Below the pieces are notes generated by a model. That model searched no databases. It was not told where the DNA came from and was given only the letters and a program-made list of their open reading frames with translations. Shown one piece after another: positions 23,790 to 34,149 of a stretch of 64,000 nucleotides of DNA (the stretch's first letter is position 1; each line of letters begins with the position of its first letter). The translations under genes and the position numbers were made by a program. Location of the stretch: positions 124,001-188,000 of the forward strand of contig JAVLUZ010000701.1 in assembly GCA_036768485.1 (NCBI GenBank), given 5' to 3'. This stretch comes from Mermis nigrescens. Its lineage: Eukaryota; Nematoda; Enoplea; Mermithida; Mermithidae.

Positions 23790-24190
23790 TAATCATTTTC
23801 TGGATCTAAATCTTTCAAAAATAATAAAAGCACGATAGTAAACGCAACCGAATGCTAGATTTATTGACGACATACTGCACGGCGGCAATCGACATAAAAA
23901 ATGTTTCTGCAAAAAGCAAACTCTCCAGTCACAATCGTTTATTCACAAAAGGAAGATAACGAAATGACAAAACTATGCGAATAAGGACTTTCGGACGCCT
24001 TTGCATTTACAAATTTAATGAGCGTGCACCTCATCGCAATTAAGAAGCCCAATTCAGCCTCGACTATGCGATGGATATTTGACTAACTAGGCGTACATAA
24101 GGCATAAAAAGAGAAAACTGGAATGGATGCAAAAGGTGTAAGCTTCTAATTAATAATTTCAAAATAAAATCAATGAAGGAACTTTAAAAG
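23790..24190. other. No gene recognised
   Basis: Intergenic sequence between the importin-11 5' end and the DHHC gene 3' end. An upstream non-coding exon or promoter of importin-11 should lie near here, but no signal is clear enough to call. Confidence 0.3.
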
Positions 24191-24368
24191 CAGGCACGTA
24201 TCTCTGGGGGGAACGGAAGGTGGGGTTCGGACCCCCAAATTCAGAAAAATCGGAAAAATAAGACTTTTTAAACGTTATTCTGTGCTATTTTTTGGCCTTT
24301 TTGGGCTTAGTCCCCCAAAAATTGGGTTGGTCAACCCAAAATAGGACGGCCGGCTATATACGTGCCTG
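24191..24368 (+). mobile_element. Family A hAT-type MITE, copy 3
   Basis: 178 bp with ends CAGGCACGTATCT and ATACGTGCCTG. TSDs TTTAAAAG and TATAAAAG agree at 7 of 8 positions. Confidence 0.87.
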
Positions 24369-24795
24369 TATAAAAGATATAAAAACGCCGACGAGATTGT
24401 GTTTTTAGAAAAGTGATCATTACAATGTTACGATTTAATATTAATTTTACATCATTTAATTCTTCAGTGATACTGTAATGTGTTTAAATTAATGAAAGGA
24501 ACACCACGTTACGCGCAATGTAGACATACATAAATGAATAAAAATCGCATACAAAGCGGACAATTAAAACAATATTATAAATTTATACGAAGACAAGATT
24601 CTCAATATCACAAATAATATCAGACGTCGAAGTCATGGCGAAGCTGCGGTAAGCGAACTAATTCTCTGTGTCCTGTCCTGCTGTGACATGGCAACAACCA
24701 ACACCAAAACGAGTCTATTCAACGTTAAAAACAAAAAATTAGCTTTACAACAATAAAATTTCGGCATATTAAGCTTCTATAGTATGCTTCCACGT
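24369..24795. other. No gene recognised
   Basis: AT-rich intergenic DNA between importin-11 and the DHHC gene. Confidence 0.3.
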
Positions 24796-25273
24796 CATAC
24801 ATGTAACGGTTCGAAGTTTTGGGTGGGGGCACAACTGGGCGTGGGGGTTTGGGGAGTATGCACTCCCCGAGAAAGCGAAATAACCCCCCAGAAATCAAAA
24901 TACCCCCCCAGAATAAAAATTTTCAAATTTTTATTCGTTTTTTTCGCAATTTTTTGATGCCAATAGATAGTGCTCAATGAGAAACGTCGAAAAATGGTGT
25001 TTTTTCGCCATACCACCACTTTCAAGGCCATTTTTTGACCTTTGAAAAATCTTGCACCCCCCAGAATTTTCTTGCTGCCCACGTACGGTGGGGGTCCCCA
25101 AAAGTTGATTGTCCCTTATCCCAGCAAAGCCAGAAAATTGACGACCCCCGATTATTGTGGAAAGAATCAATTTTTTTCAAAAATCGGGGTGGGGTCAAAA
25201 ATTTTATGGGTTTGGGGGGATGGGGACAACCACCTCCATGTAAGGAAATCCCCATCCCCATATTACATGTATG
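24796..25273. mobile_element. Family C element carrying a nested family B element
   Basis: The ends are CATACATGTAACGG and TATTACATGTATG. The flanks TTCCACGT and TCCCACGT agree at 7 of 8 positions. Without the insert it would be about 213 bp, the normal family C size. Confidence 0.87.
24830..25086 (-). mobile_element. Family B element nested in family C
   Basis: It runs from CACAACTGGGCGTGG to GCTGCCCACGTAC and is flanked by a perfect 8-bp TSD, GGTGGGGG. The insertion lies about 34 bp from the left end of the family C host. Confidence 0.87.
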
Positions 25274-25281
25274 TCCCACGT

Positions 25282-25934
25282 ACAAAGAGTGAACAAAAAT
25301 CTTCCAAATCTGCAAAATACCCGCCCTTTTGCGTGTCTCACTTCGCAGCGCCTGTTTTAGCCGATTTAAGTGAAAAGCTAATGTTAGCCTTTATCACTTA
25401 CATTTTATTGCTACTATTATTTTTTGAAACTACACATGTAGCACTGTCAATGTTAAAACATAAAAAGGTTATGTATATACATAGAACTGTAGCAGTGCAA
25501 TTGATTGTTAGAAGTGATTTTTCTCAATTGTTCGACAAACACACATTTACAAAGAACAAGATAAAATTTATATTTAGACCAACTTACATATCTGTGAAAT
25601 AAAAACATCGAGACCGAAAAATATCCAAAAATATGTGAAATAAAAACATCGACATTGAAAAAATATTCTCAGTGCTTTTTGCCCTCGGAATCCCAGAAAT
25701 TAGCTAAAATACACTACCAAAAGTCGAGCAACTCTGTTTTTAACACACTAAAATCGCTACCGTACCATATTATAGTACTCAAAAATTTGTGTGTACAAAA
25801 TGTAAAAAGACTCATTAGGGACCATCTTTGTACATGCACAAAAGAACCTTGTACAAAAAACACTGGGCAGGAATAAAATATGCATGATGAGCTCATTTCT
25901 TGCGATAATTTTCATACGATTACTTCAAACAATA
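25282..25934. other. Intergenic, no gene recognised
   Basis: It follows the stop of the candidate last DHHC exon on the minus strand. An AATAAA on the minus strand (complement TTTATT at about 25405) could be a poly(A) signal. Repeated phrase GTGAAATAAAAACATCGA at about 25595 and 25634. Confidence 0.3.
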
Positions 25935-25981
25935 TCAAACACCCATTGCGACTACCCAAGTCAGACTGTATCCAGGATTCG
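25935..25981 (-). CDS. Candidate last exon of the DHHC acyltransferase
   Basis: After a pyrimidine-rich acceptor (CTGTTACTCCTTGAG) the minus strand reads NPGYSLTWVVAMGV and a TGA stop. The two leading bases complete the phase-1 codon left by the exon at 26892-27000. The position right after the VFGS motif and the aliphatic-aromatic character fit the short tail that follows VFG in ZDHHC3/7 enzymes. Sequence similarity alone is too weak to be sure, and another terminal exon may exist between 22.6 and 26.9 kb. Confidence 0.33.
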
Positions 25982-26508
25982 CTCAAGGAGTAACAGATCA
26001 CAAATAAGTGGTTTTATACCGCTTATACTATTCTGAGTTATAGCTAATAAGTATTGAATTACATTTCTCGACGTTTTCCAGATGTTTATACCACTGAGAC
26101 CATAAAATTCGAATTTCTTGACGAATTTCCCTAGTTTTTCTAACCGGTTAACTATTAGCAGTTAGGCATGAGACGCCGAAATTAACATTAATGGAAATCA
26201 TTTTTTCACACTGAAATTTTATATAATTTAAGGCAGTCACTCACTGAATGCTAAAAAAATTATTGCCTTATCCGTTGACATTCAAAACATGCACACTTGA
26301 AAAATCAAGGCAAGACAGTTTTTATACTTACATAATACACACTAACATATGCCTCAAGATACTGCCGCCAACCAGTAGTGTTTTTGATCGTATCCTAAAA
26401 AAATACTTCATAGATGGTGCGAAGCACCGAAAACGAGAAACATTATTGACGAGAAAACGCGATTTTTTCTCATTTTCGACTGACAATTGGGAAAAATGCG
26501 GTCGTCCC
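25982..26508. other. Intron, no gene recognised
   Basis: AT-rich intron of the DHHC gene. One GGTGCGAAGCACCG snippet of the dispersed hairpin lies near 26417. Confidence 0.35.
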
Positions 26509-26516
26509 CGAATTAC

Positions 26517-26754
26517 CATAGGTGGGCGCCACCAAAGTTCCGGGGGTGGGTGCAAGATTTTTTCAAAGGTCAAAAAATGACCTTAAAAATTGTGGTTAGG
26601 CGAAAAAACACAACTTTTCAACGTTTCTCATTGAGCACTATCCATTGGCATCAAAAATTGCGGAAAAAAATTTTAAAAATTGAATTCTTTGGGGTTATTT
26701 TGGTTTCTCGGGAGGGAGGGGGTGCATACCCCAAACCCCCCACGCCCAGGTGTG
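26517..26754 (+). mobile_element. Family B hAT-type MITE
   Basis: 238 bp from CATAGGTGGGCGCC to CACGCCCAGGTGTG. TSDs CGAATTAC and CGCATTAC agree at 7 of 8. It lies 138 bp past the donor of the DHHC exon at 26892. Confidence 0.87.
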
Positions 26755-26891
26755 CGCATTACTCTAATCCTGACACGAGTATGCCCTGCTAAAACACAGG
26801 AAGGACCACATAGCTTTCAAATTTTCAGTACGATTTAGCTGAACTTCTCTTAGAGATATCAAAATCAGAGCATTACATAAAATCGGGCTAC

Positions 26892-27000
26892 CTGATCCGA
26901 AAACTTCTTTCAGCAGAACAAACTTAGTTTTGTACGATCTGTAAGGTCCATGACGTTGAACTTGTTCCACCGTAGTTTCATCGGATAAAATAGCTTGAAG
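26892..27000 (-). CDS. DHHC acyltransferase, exon with TTxE motif
   Basis: Between the acceptor TTATTCCAG and the donor ATCAG|GTAGCC lie 36 codons and one base. The peptide contains LQAILSDETTVEQ, which carries the conserved TTxE motif (TTVE) placed just after the fourth membrane segment in DHHC enzymes, and ends with KEVFGS. The ZDHHC3/7 counterpart reads SICTDETGIEQ through KAVFGH, and the Drosophila Dnz1 type is closer. The exon continues the frame of 27772-27844 in phase 0. Confidence 0.92.
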
Positions 27001-27771
27001 CTGGAATAAAACATTTAAATAAATTATATATGAGCATACTTTGTTTAAATTATTCTCTTCTGCAAAAGTACTTGATTTTAAAATTGATGTTGCTCTTAGA
27101 ATTTATTCAAATATAATGCCGGCTTTTTCGAAAAACTTCAAAGTCTACCGATCCTCCAAAAACTTGGGGCATTACAAGCTTTATGCAATGTATATGTACG
27201 TAAGAGAAAATTCTCAACATTTTCACGAAGTAAGCACAGCATGTTATTAAGCCAACTCATACATGCACGGTCGAAAGTTCCGGTGGGGGAGGGGGTAAAT
27301 GAACACTTAATTTCGCTATAATGTCAAATTTTGATAATCATTCGTTGTATTTTATTTTTAATGAATTATTGTAATTAAATTTGTATGAAAATGAATAAAA
27401 ATAGGGTCGATGGAATGACATATAACATCATATACATACAAAATAATGGAAAAGTGTTTTGATGAACGAATTGAACACTCTACTGCTGTAAAAATAAGTA
27501 CATACAATGAATTGAAGCGGTTTTTCGGGTTATTAGGTTGGGGGGGTGGGTAAGAAACGACAAAAATATCTAAAAAATCGATATAAATTCATAATGAGCC
27601 GTGAAAGTTGATCATTTACCTCCCCCAACCTCAGGGAACTCGGTTCACCCCCTCCCAGAACTTTGAAACGTGTGCATGTATGTATGATCTCTTAATAAAA
27701 GACCATTACTTAATCCATGATTTTTGCCAAAAAACTTACGATTATCAAGAAAAATAAAAATATAACTGTAC
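27001..27771. other. Intron with a TIR element at 27258-27682
   Basis: The segment 27258-27682 is bounded by inverted CATACATGCAC ends followed by GTCGAAAGTTC and GGGAGGGGG-type runs. A relative may lie at 52842-53246. No matching TSD was found. The rest is AT-rich. Confidence 0.5.
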
Positions 27772-27844
27772 CTGATCACAACAAACAGCAACTACGAATA
27801 GGCAGAACAAAGTGCACTCAACGGATACACAAACCGAATGGAGG
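27772..27844 (-). CDS. DHHC acyltransferase, fourth membrane segment exon
   Basis: A 73-nt exon (acceptor CGTATTTTTAG, donor GATCAG|GTACAG) encoding VSVECTLFCLFVVAVCCDQ after a short lead-in. This hydrophobic stretch forms TM4, which in DHHC enzymes precedes the cytosolic TTxE segment. It begins with one base completing the phase-2 codon of the exon at 28979-29075 and ends in phase 0. Confidence 0.88.
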
Positions 27845-28452
27845 CTAAAAATACGGCTTATTGACAAACTTTAGCATTGTGAAACAGCAAATAAGCATAG
27901 TTACACTTTAGTTTGGCGAAACCGTTCGCTTCTGCACTCTTTACACGGACTCAGCCATGAACAAATGACCAAACCCAAGCAATATAAAGCTGCTAAACCT
28001 TAAACCAAAAATGGGTTTTTCAATAAAACAGCTATATCATGAATAATATAGGAATTGAAAAATTGAAAAAGATCAATAAAAACATGTAGATAGTTTTTGC
28101 CGAAAAGTATGAGATTAAAATATAAAACATCATGAAAATAACCAAGAACAAGCGTGATCAAAAGCTAAAATTACACTTGTTTGAAACAACCTTGTAAAGT
28201 TATACGCGCGAGCTGCGCATTCTTCGCAGTGAGAGCAAACATTCGATAAAACTGTATTTTAAAAACGTATAAAATAACACTACACAAACGTATCTACATT
28301 TATCTGAAATGAAAAGCAAGCAAGTATATATATGGCCGAAAAATTAAAAGAAACCGTGCAGCAATTTTCACATTCCAAATTAGAATGTAATAAAATAAAT
28401 TTATGAATCTATCTAAACAGTATGCACTAAATGTATTCAATGAACAATTTGC
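27845..28452. other. Intron, no gene recognised
   Basis: AT-rich intron sequence of the DHHC gene; no repeat with clear ends. Confidence 0.35.
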
Positions 28453-28675
28453 CTGACATGTAGAACTCTGAATTTTGGGTGGGGGTCTCCCGCCAATTTT
28501 AGGGGAGAGGTGAATGATGTCCAATTTTTGGCCAAAAAACATATAAAAATAATCAAAAACGCAATTTTTTCCAAAAATTGGGGAGAGGGGTAAAAAGTTT
28601 CCTGAGTTTGAGCAGGAAGTGGGATGATGTTTAAGCTTGAGTGAGGGATTTCCCGAACCCCCTGTTGCATTTATG
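28453..28675 (-). mobile_element. Family C hAT-type MITE
   Basis: It begins CTGACATGTAGAACTC and ends CCCTGTTGCATTTATG, with TTTTTGGCCAAAAAAC in the core. The flanking 8-mers do not match, so it is an old copy. The long open frame that crosses it is fortuitous. Confidence 0.6.
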
Positions 28676-28978
28676 TTGATCTGTATTGTAATTAGTTGCC
28701 GATATAAAATCGCTATTCGCATAGTTTGAAAAAGATGCAAAATACTGGAAAAAATCGAATAAAAATAGGGATACATGAACAATGTATAATAAAAACAAAC
28801 TGCAAACAGGCAAGGGCTAGGTTCACGACTCAAAATGCAAAAGAAGTTACATACTGATTTACGACATTGTTCTAGAAAAACCACAACTTAGTTCATTTGC
28901 GATCAAGAAAAATATTTAAGATCGCATTATATTAGCATGCAATGCTTCTGACATATATTTTATTCACCTTTTTCTGAC

Positions 28979-29075
28979 CTATGTACATGTATTGATGCCA
29001 ATGAAAACTTCGACCATCCAACTATCCAATTGTTATTTACTGATAAAACAGTAAAAACGAAAAAGAGAAGCAATG
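28979..29075 (-). CDS. DHHC acyltransferase, third membrane segment exon
   Basis: The exon follows TTTGTCAG and ends ACATAG|GTCAGA. It encodes 31 full codons: ALLLFFVFTVLSVNNNWIVG, then WSKFSLASIHVH. The first half completes TM3, begun in the preceding exon. The second half is the luminal loop between TM3 and TM4. The phases (1 in, 2 out) fit the neighbours exactly, which is the main support, because this loop is poorly conserved in the family. Confidence 0.82.
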
Positions 29076-29186
29076 CTGACAAACAATAAAAAATAATCCC
29101 AAATCTAGTATTATCGCTTAATATTGTTAACAACGTAAAAGATTAAGTAAATTGTTGAAGAGGAGGAGACAAGATCTAGTTCTCAC

Positions 29187-29358
29187 CTACGTATAAAAGG
29201 AATTGCAGAAAGAACTTCTGATTAAATTCGCCCACGCAATTGTTCACCCAAGGACAATGGTGGTCCATTTTTCTAATACATCGTTTACAAACGCGACAAT
29301 GATGAGCTCTCGGTGGTCTATAAGCCTCACAACGGCCACAAACGGTCCAATCTTCACC
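29187..29358 (-). CDS. DHHC acyltransferase, catalytic cysteine-rich domain exon
   Basis: The exon (acceptor TTTTTCTCAG, donor CGTAG|GTGAGA) carries the diagnostic zf-DHHC domain. It has [15 protein letters not shown], then CKRC, then [14 protein letters not shown]. The cysteine of DHHC forms the acyl-enzyme intermediate, and the other cysteines and histidines bind two zinc ions. All expected zinc ligands are present. Enzymes of this group attach palmitate to cysteines of membrane-associated proteins, typically at the Golgi. The RPPRAHHC and FLQFLLYV sequences point to the Dnz1/ZDHHC3/7 group. The exon is phase 0 in, phase 1 out. Confidence 0.97.
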
Positions 29359-29418
29359 CTGAGAAAAATTATCCATTATTTATACCCTGAACATTTTTCA
29401 ATCCTCCCAACCACGGTT

Positions 29419-29567
29419 TATTTTTTGTATTCAAAAAAGATTTTTCTGCATGTACAAAGACTTTTGGGACCACCTTTGTATGTGCAAATTCGGGAATAAA
29501 ACCAGCAAAAATGTGAAACTCCCTGAAATTTTTCAGCGCTTCGCTTTAGTAGGTATCTGTATGTACA
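29419..29567. other. Intron, no gene recognised
   Basis: Short AT-rich stretch with a CAGCGCTTCGC snippet near 29534. Confidence 0.3.
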
Positions 29568-29910
29568 CATAGGCGTACGCATAGCCCACATAATAATTTT
29601 GAGATGTGTAAGGAAATGCATAACAATTGGCACATTTTTATCAAAAAATCTCAAAATTTTCGGTGCTTCGTGCCGTAGAATAATTATATTCGTTAATTTA
29701 GACCCGAGCGCGGCCAAAAAAGTCATTTTTCTAGCTTATTATGAGAAAATAAAACTTGTCCGAAAAGAAGTTTAGATTTTATGAGCTTAACAGATAGAGC
29801 ATGTTCGGAAACGTCAGAAAATGCACTTTATTTGGTGCCCCAGCGGAAATAATCCGAAATATAGGGTCACCAATTTTGGACCCCCTTAAAAAAGCCTGCA
29901 TACGCCCCTG
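29568..29910 (-). mobile_element. Family I hAT-type element
   Basis: Its ends are CATAGGCGTACGCATAG and GCCTGCATACGCCCCTG. TSDs TATGTACA and TATATACA agree at 7 of 8. It carries the dispersed snippet CGGTGCTTCGTGCCG at about 29660 and shares its interior with the copy at 48566-49095. Confidence 0.83.
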
Positions 29911-31368
29911 TATATACATACCTAATCATTTGTACCTGTATGTCTTCATAGCAGCTAAAATTAAGTTTGAAAGTCAAAAATATCAAGATTTTTCGGCGTT
30001 CATAACTGTATTATTTCTCTTTGCGAAGCTCCACATCGCTTTAAAATATTAAAATCACCAGCCGATATTTTAGTGCTTCTCAGGACACTAACTTAGCGAC
30101 TTAAGACATTATTGTCCTCTCTATTAAGTCTAACCTTTATTTGAATGTCATAAGAAAGATGAGAAAATAGTTTTGAACCAACTTGGCAATTTTCTGATTT
30201 GTTTGTCATTAGGAAGCTTAAAAAATTGTTTCAGGCAGCATTAACAAAATTTATGGCGCTCAGAGGTGCGCAAGGTTAAACTTTTAGGAAGGAGTGAGAA
30301 TCAAAAAGCTTAAGATACAAGCTTAGTGCTTTGTAAAAAACGATTCTACAGCAAAAAACGACGGTATCGATTTAAAACCATCGTTTTCGAGCATTTGTGG
30401 CAAATATATAGCTTTTTTGATTCACAAACACAGCTCTATAGTCTTCTTGGGCTAAAAATAGATATTTATAGCCCTTTTTGCTGTTAGAAAAAGAGTTATA
30501 AATTCATTACAAACTCAGAAAAAAGAACTGTATATGTAGCATATCTAAACTAAGAAGGTATGTTTCTGAGCCCAAAAAAGGCTATGTAGCTGGTTTTCTA
30601 AGCCCAAAAAGCCACACAGCAATGCTTTTTCGGCCAAAACGGCTGTATAGGTATCGCTTTTTTAAAGCTTAGGGGTAATACCCCTCTCATCCCTCCCCAT
30701 GCCCATGCATGATAGCGCTCCCCTCAAATTTAGCGTTCTAAACTATGTCATTAAAAACACAGAAAATCTACACGAAAAAATACAAAATTTCAGAATTTTT
30801 CGACGCTTTGCGCCGTCGTGTTGATACATTTTGCAATTTTTTGTCAAAGGCCCGTAAATTGCCACAGTACACTACCAAAGGTAAAAAATACTTGTATTTA
30901 CATAGTAAATAGAACGCATAATGTGCCAAATTGTACTGCACTAGCATTTACTATTTAAAAAATGTATAGACATTTAAATATCATCTTTGTACATGTACAA
31001 ACGGACCTTGTACAAAATATAAAACAGTGCAACCAGCTCCTAACACCTTATACGTACCAGCTAAACATTAAGGCACTAAGTGTCAAAAATTATGACATTC
31101 CAAGGAATCGAATTCAATCAAAAAAGATCGAAAAGATTAAATCAAAAATGATCAATGATCAGAAAATTAACGTGCAGCGTCAAATAATCAGCTGTCCTAC
31201 ATACTTTGACTTTAAGACGAAAACAATCAGTCAAATTGTCCAAAATTCCATTTAATAAAATTTCAATGATCAAAAATCAACAAATAGTACCTTTTAAGGA
31301 CAATTTGTCTAACGAACGCGTAATTTATTAAATGATGCCCGGTCTTCTAATTACCCAACATAGCTTAC
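29911..31368. other. Intron, no gene recognised
   Basis: AT-rich. From 30400 to 30700 several phrases of the type CCCAAAAAGGCT/AGCCTTTTTGGG recur, and a family-D-like end (GGGGTAATACCCC, TGCCCATGCATG) lies at 30670-30710. A GACGCTTTGCGCC snippet lies at 30801. Confidence 0.4.
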
Positions 31369-31624
31369 CACGAATTTGTTTTTCAGTAGATTTTCCGAAT
31401 CGCTGTCTGACTGACCAATTTCTAGAACATTAGTGGAACTAACGTCGTCAGTTAAAGCTGGATCCAAAATTTTGGATTTACTAGCATTTCGTGAGCTCGA
31501 AATACTGACAGAATTGTAAGGCAGCGGAACAATGCCAGGATCACAAAGCATCGCACGAGTATGCGAATATATTAGAAGTAAAAGTATAATGTTGAACACC
31601 ACCACGTGAAATACGCCCCAGAGA
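31369..31624 (-). CDS. DHHC acyltransferase, second membrane segment and DPG exon
   Basis: The exon starts after AATTTTTTTAG and ends TTCGTG|GTAAGC. It encodes LWGVFHVVVFNIILLLLIYS (TM2), then RAMLCDPGIVP with the conserved DPG motif, then a serine- and aspartate-rich linker of about 45 residues leading to the zinc domain. The linker is longer than in human ZDHHC3, where DPG and the cysteine-rich domain are closer. It completes the phase-2 codon of the exon at 33880 and ends in phase 0. Confidence 0.93.
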
Positions 31625-31726
31625 CTAAAAAAATTAATCACGGAAATTAGCTGATGTTCACAATTGAATTTCAGAACATTGAATGTAAATTTATATATTC
31701 CAATTGTAGATATTGTAAAAGCAAAT

Positions 31727-31800
31727 TAGAGATGTGCCACGCCCCGACTCTGGCGCCGAAACCGAGGCCAACGTGGCCTCGACGCTAGGGCTTTTCAAAA
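31727..31800 (+). mobile_element. Family F end fragment
   Basis: TTAGAGATGTGCCACGCCCC followed by further CCCCGACTC and GGCGCCGAAACCGAGG words resembles family F termini. No partner end with a matching TSD was found nearby. Confidence 0.45.
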
Positions 31801-32192
31801 ATTAATAAACTATCTAGCAAAAATATGATCAAATTGATTTTCTTTTCATCGAATTATACAACGTAATATTTATTTAATAAAATTGCGTTCAATTACGCAA
31901 GATTTAAAATAAGACTGCAATTCCGCTTCTTTTCAAGTGATTGAATAACTAACTTTTGAGTGAGCCTTGACACAATCTGACATTTTCCGAAAATTTTGGC
32001 TCGTTTATGCTTTTTACCACTAAATTAATCACGTGATCCTCAAAACTGACAAATAGGAAATTTCTCGGGAAAATGAGGTAAAATGAAGACAAAAAACGGA
32101 TGAAAATTGAAAAATTTCTTCAAAAAATTTTGAAATTGACCAGTCTTTGGGGTGATTCTTGCCCCACCAAAAAAACCAATTCTTGACCCCCC

Positions 32193-32666
32193 CCTACATG
32201 TGACGGCTCGAAATTTTTGGGAGGGAGGGTCACCACCACATGTGGGCGTAGGGGAGTTGGGGTAACACACCCCAGAAGGCCAAATACCCCCAAAAACCGA
32301 AATACACTCAGAATTCAATTTTTGAATTTTTTTGTTTTTTTTCGCGATTTTTTGATGCCAATGGATAGTGCTCGATGAGGAACGTTGGAAAATGACGTTT
32401 TTCGCCATACCACCATTTTTAAGACCATTTTTCGACCTTCTTGCACACCCCCAGAATTTTGGTATTGCCCACCTATGGTCCCTACCCTGGCCATTTTTAG
32501 GGGGAGAACGACATCTAATTTTTGGCCAAAAAACATCTAATAACGGCCCAAAATCGCAAGTTTTTTCGAAAATCGAAGGGGGAGGTTCAAAAATTTTCTG
32601 ACTCTGGGGGGGATGGAGGGACGACCAACGTTGGGTGGGGATCCCCATCCCCCTGTTACATGTCTG
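32193..32666. mobile_element. Family C element carrying a nested family B element
   Basis: The left end CTACATGTGACGGCTCG and the right end CCCTGTTACATGTCTG enclose a family B element (32237-32477). The flanks GACCCCCC and GCCCAGCC agree at 6 of 8 positions. Confidence 0.75.
32237..32477 (-). mobile_element. Family B element nested in family C
   Basis: It runs from CACATGTGGGCGTAGG to GCCCACCTATG. TSDs GTCACCAC and GTCCCTAC agree at 6 of 8. It sits at nearly the same place in its family C host as the nested copy at 24830. Confidence 0.78.
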
Positions 32667-32669
32667 GCC

Positions 32670-33870
32670 CAGCCCCAGATCGGCTATGGTGTGCATCTAT
32701 GAGGACCACTATTAGTAATTTTGAATGGTCCACTGATGCTACGTCATGCCTGCACATACGGAGGGATGAGAGGGGATATTTATTATCCCTCCCCCGCTGA
32801 AGGGTCCAAAGGTACTGTCGGATAGTTTGAGCCAATAATAGTGTTTTCAAGCGATTTTGAAATAAAAATAGTCAAAAACGCAATTCAATGTAGTACAAAT
32901 ACTGTATTATACCCCTCCTCTGACCCAAAAATCTCAATTTCACCCCTCCCTGACCCAAAAATTTCGATTTTACTCCTCCCTGATTAACCTGACCGTATGT
33001 ATGTATCAGTTTCATATATAGCTTTTATTTGAATTTTGACAGTACACTAAAGTGTGAATATGCTTAATTTTCACCTCTATTTTCCGTTTACATTCCAAGG
33101 TAATTTATACATGTAGATCAATTATTCTAAACATCAGAGTCAAAACATTCTCTTCCAATAAAGCCTTGGCCATTTCCCACGCAATGTATTTGTAACATTT
33201 TTCATTTAACTATGCTGCCCGTCTCCTCTTTTGCATTAACATGAAGCCCACTAAAAACCAATATTTTTAGTTTATTGTTTTTATGTCTGCAGCTTGCTTT
33301 TTGAACCATTCATGTTTAGGTGTTTTTTAACTTAAGGTCAAAAATAATCCTTCACCCCTCTTAAAAAATTGCTGACTAACCCCAATCAAAATTTTCAGCC
33401 CTTCCTTAAGCGATGAACCCGACCTTTCTGCAAAAATTTGCCTTTATGGACCCTTTTTACACACGTATATCCCTGAAAATGACTGACTAACGCGATCTAA
33501 AATTTTGAGTCATTACAATACAAGCATGCTTGAATGCGATTTTGTCAATTAATAAATATTTATTAAGCAGGTTTCATATAAAAATCATTGTTTTAGCTAA
33601 ATAGGAAGTTTAGCAAGATCTTTTTAAAGAAAGAAAATGGACATATTTTTTAAGAGGTTGTTTGTATGTTGTTTAAAAATATAAAAAACCAAAGAACTAC
33701 AATAAAAGCAATCAAAATTATGGCCTATGTAGATGTTTTTATTGTTACTGTTCTAACAAGATATTTTATAATCATTTTCCGAATATTTGAATTTACTCGA
33801 AAAACATAAGATCAAGTGAAGTGCCGAGTATTAAATGTCAATAATTGTAACGTAAACGCGAAGCACTAAC
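32670..33870. other. Intron; family D and J fragments, no gene recognised
   Basis: The stretch 32680-32880 has ATCGGCTATGGTGTGCATC (family J end) and CCCGCTGAAGGGTCC with GTACTGTCGGATAG (family D end). At 32910-33000, ACCCAAAAATCTCAATTTCA-type phrases repeat three times. C-like remnants lie at 33355-33520. Confidence 0.4.
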
Positions 33871-33879
33871 TAAATTTAC

Positions 33880-33995
33880 CTTTCAACGAACACCGGTATA
33901 ACAAGCCAGTTAATGACAACATAATCCGCGTACAGAATCGCCATGTAAGCGATGAGAATGCATACAATGCCACATGGATCTATCCGAGAGATCAT
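33880..33995 (-). CDS. DHHC acyltransferase, first coding exon (TM1)
   Basis: From the ATG at 33995-33993 the minus strand encodes MISRIDPCGIVC, then the hydrophobic LIAYMAILYADYVVINWL, up to the donor GAAAG|GTAAAT in phase 2. It matches the ZDHHC3/7 N-terminal [21 protein letters not shown] (TM1). The frame stays open about 12 codons upstream to a TGA, and an acceptor-like GCTGAAAAG lies there. The true start could therefore be in an upstream exon, and the chosen ATG is the first in this exon. With the next exons the protein has the usual order TM1, TM2, DPG, DHHC, TM3, TM4, TTxE. Confidence 0.85.
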
Positions 33996-34149
33996 CGCAA
34001 AGCTTATAAAGGCAATTACATCGTACACTTTTCAGCAACGTATTCAATCAATCCATATATTGAGAGTGATGCGATTTCAATCTAGAAGGTGAAGGAGTCA
34101 AATTCGAGAAAAATCATTAATTGCTAACAAAACAAAACATGACGAGTTT

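Noticed and set aside
24600..24700. A possible last exon of the DHHC gene after an acceptor TCGCTTACCGCAG (minus strand).
   Set aside because: In the required phase it would add only two residues before a stop; the candidate at 25935-25981 fits better.
25042..25602. A 186-codon plus-strand frame.
   Set aside because: Its first half is family C sequence and its second half has no recognised domain; the composition is that of AT-rich intergenic DNA.
28300..28884. A 194-codon minus-strand frame rich in Phe and Tyr between DHHC exons.
   Set aside because: It crosses a family C element, and the true TM3 exon lies at 28979-29075.
32040..32696. A 218-codon minus-strand frame.
   Set aside because: It runs through a family C element with a nested family B element; the proline- and tryptophan-rich peptide recurs wherever these families occur.
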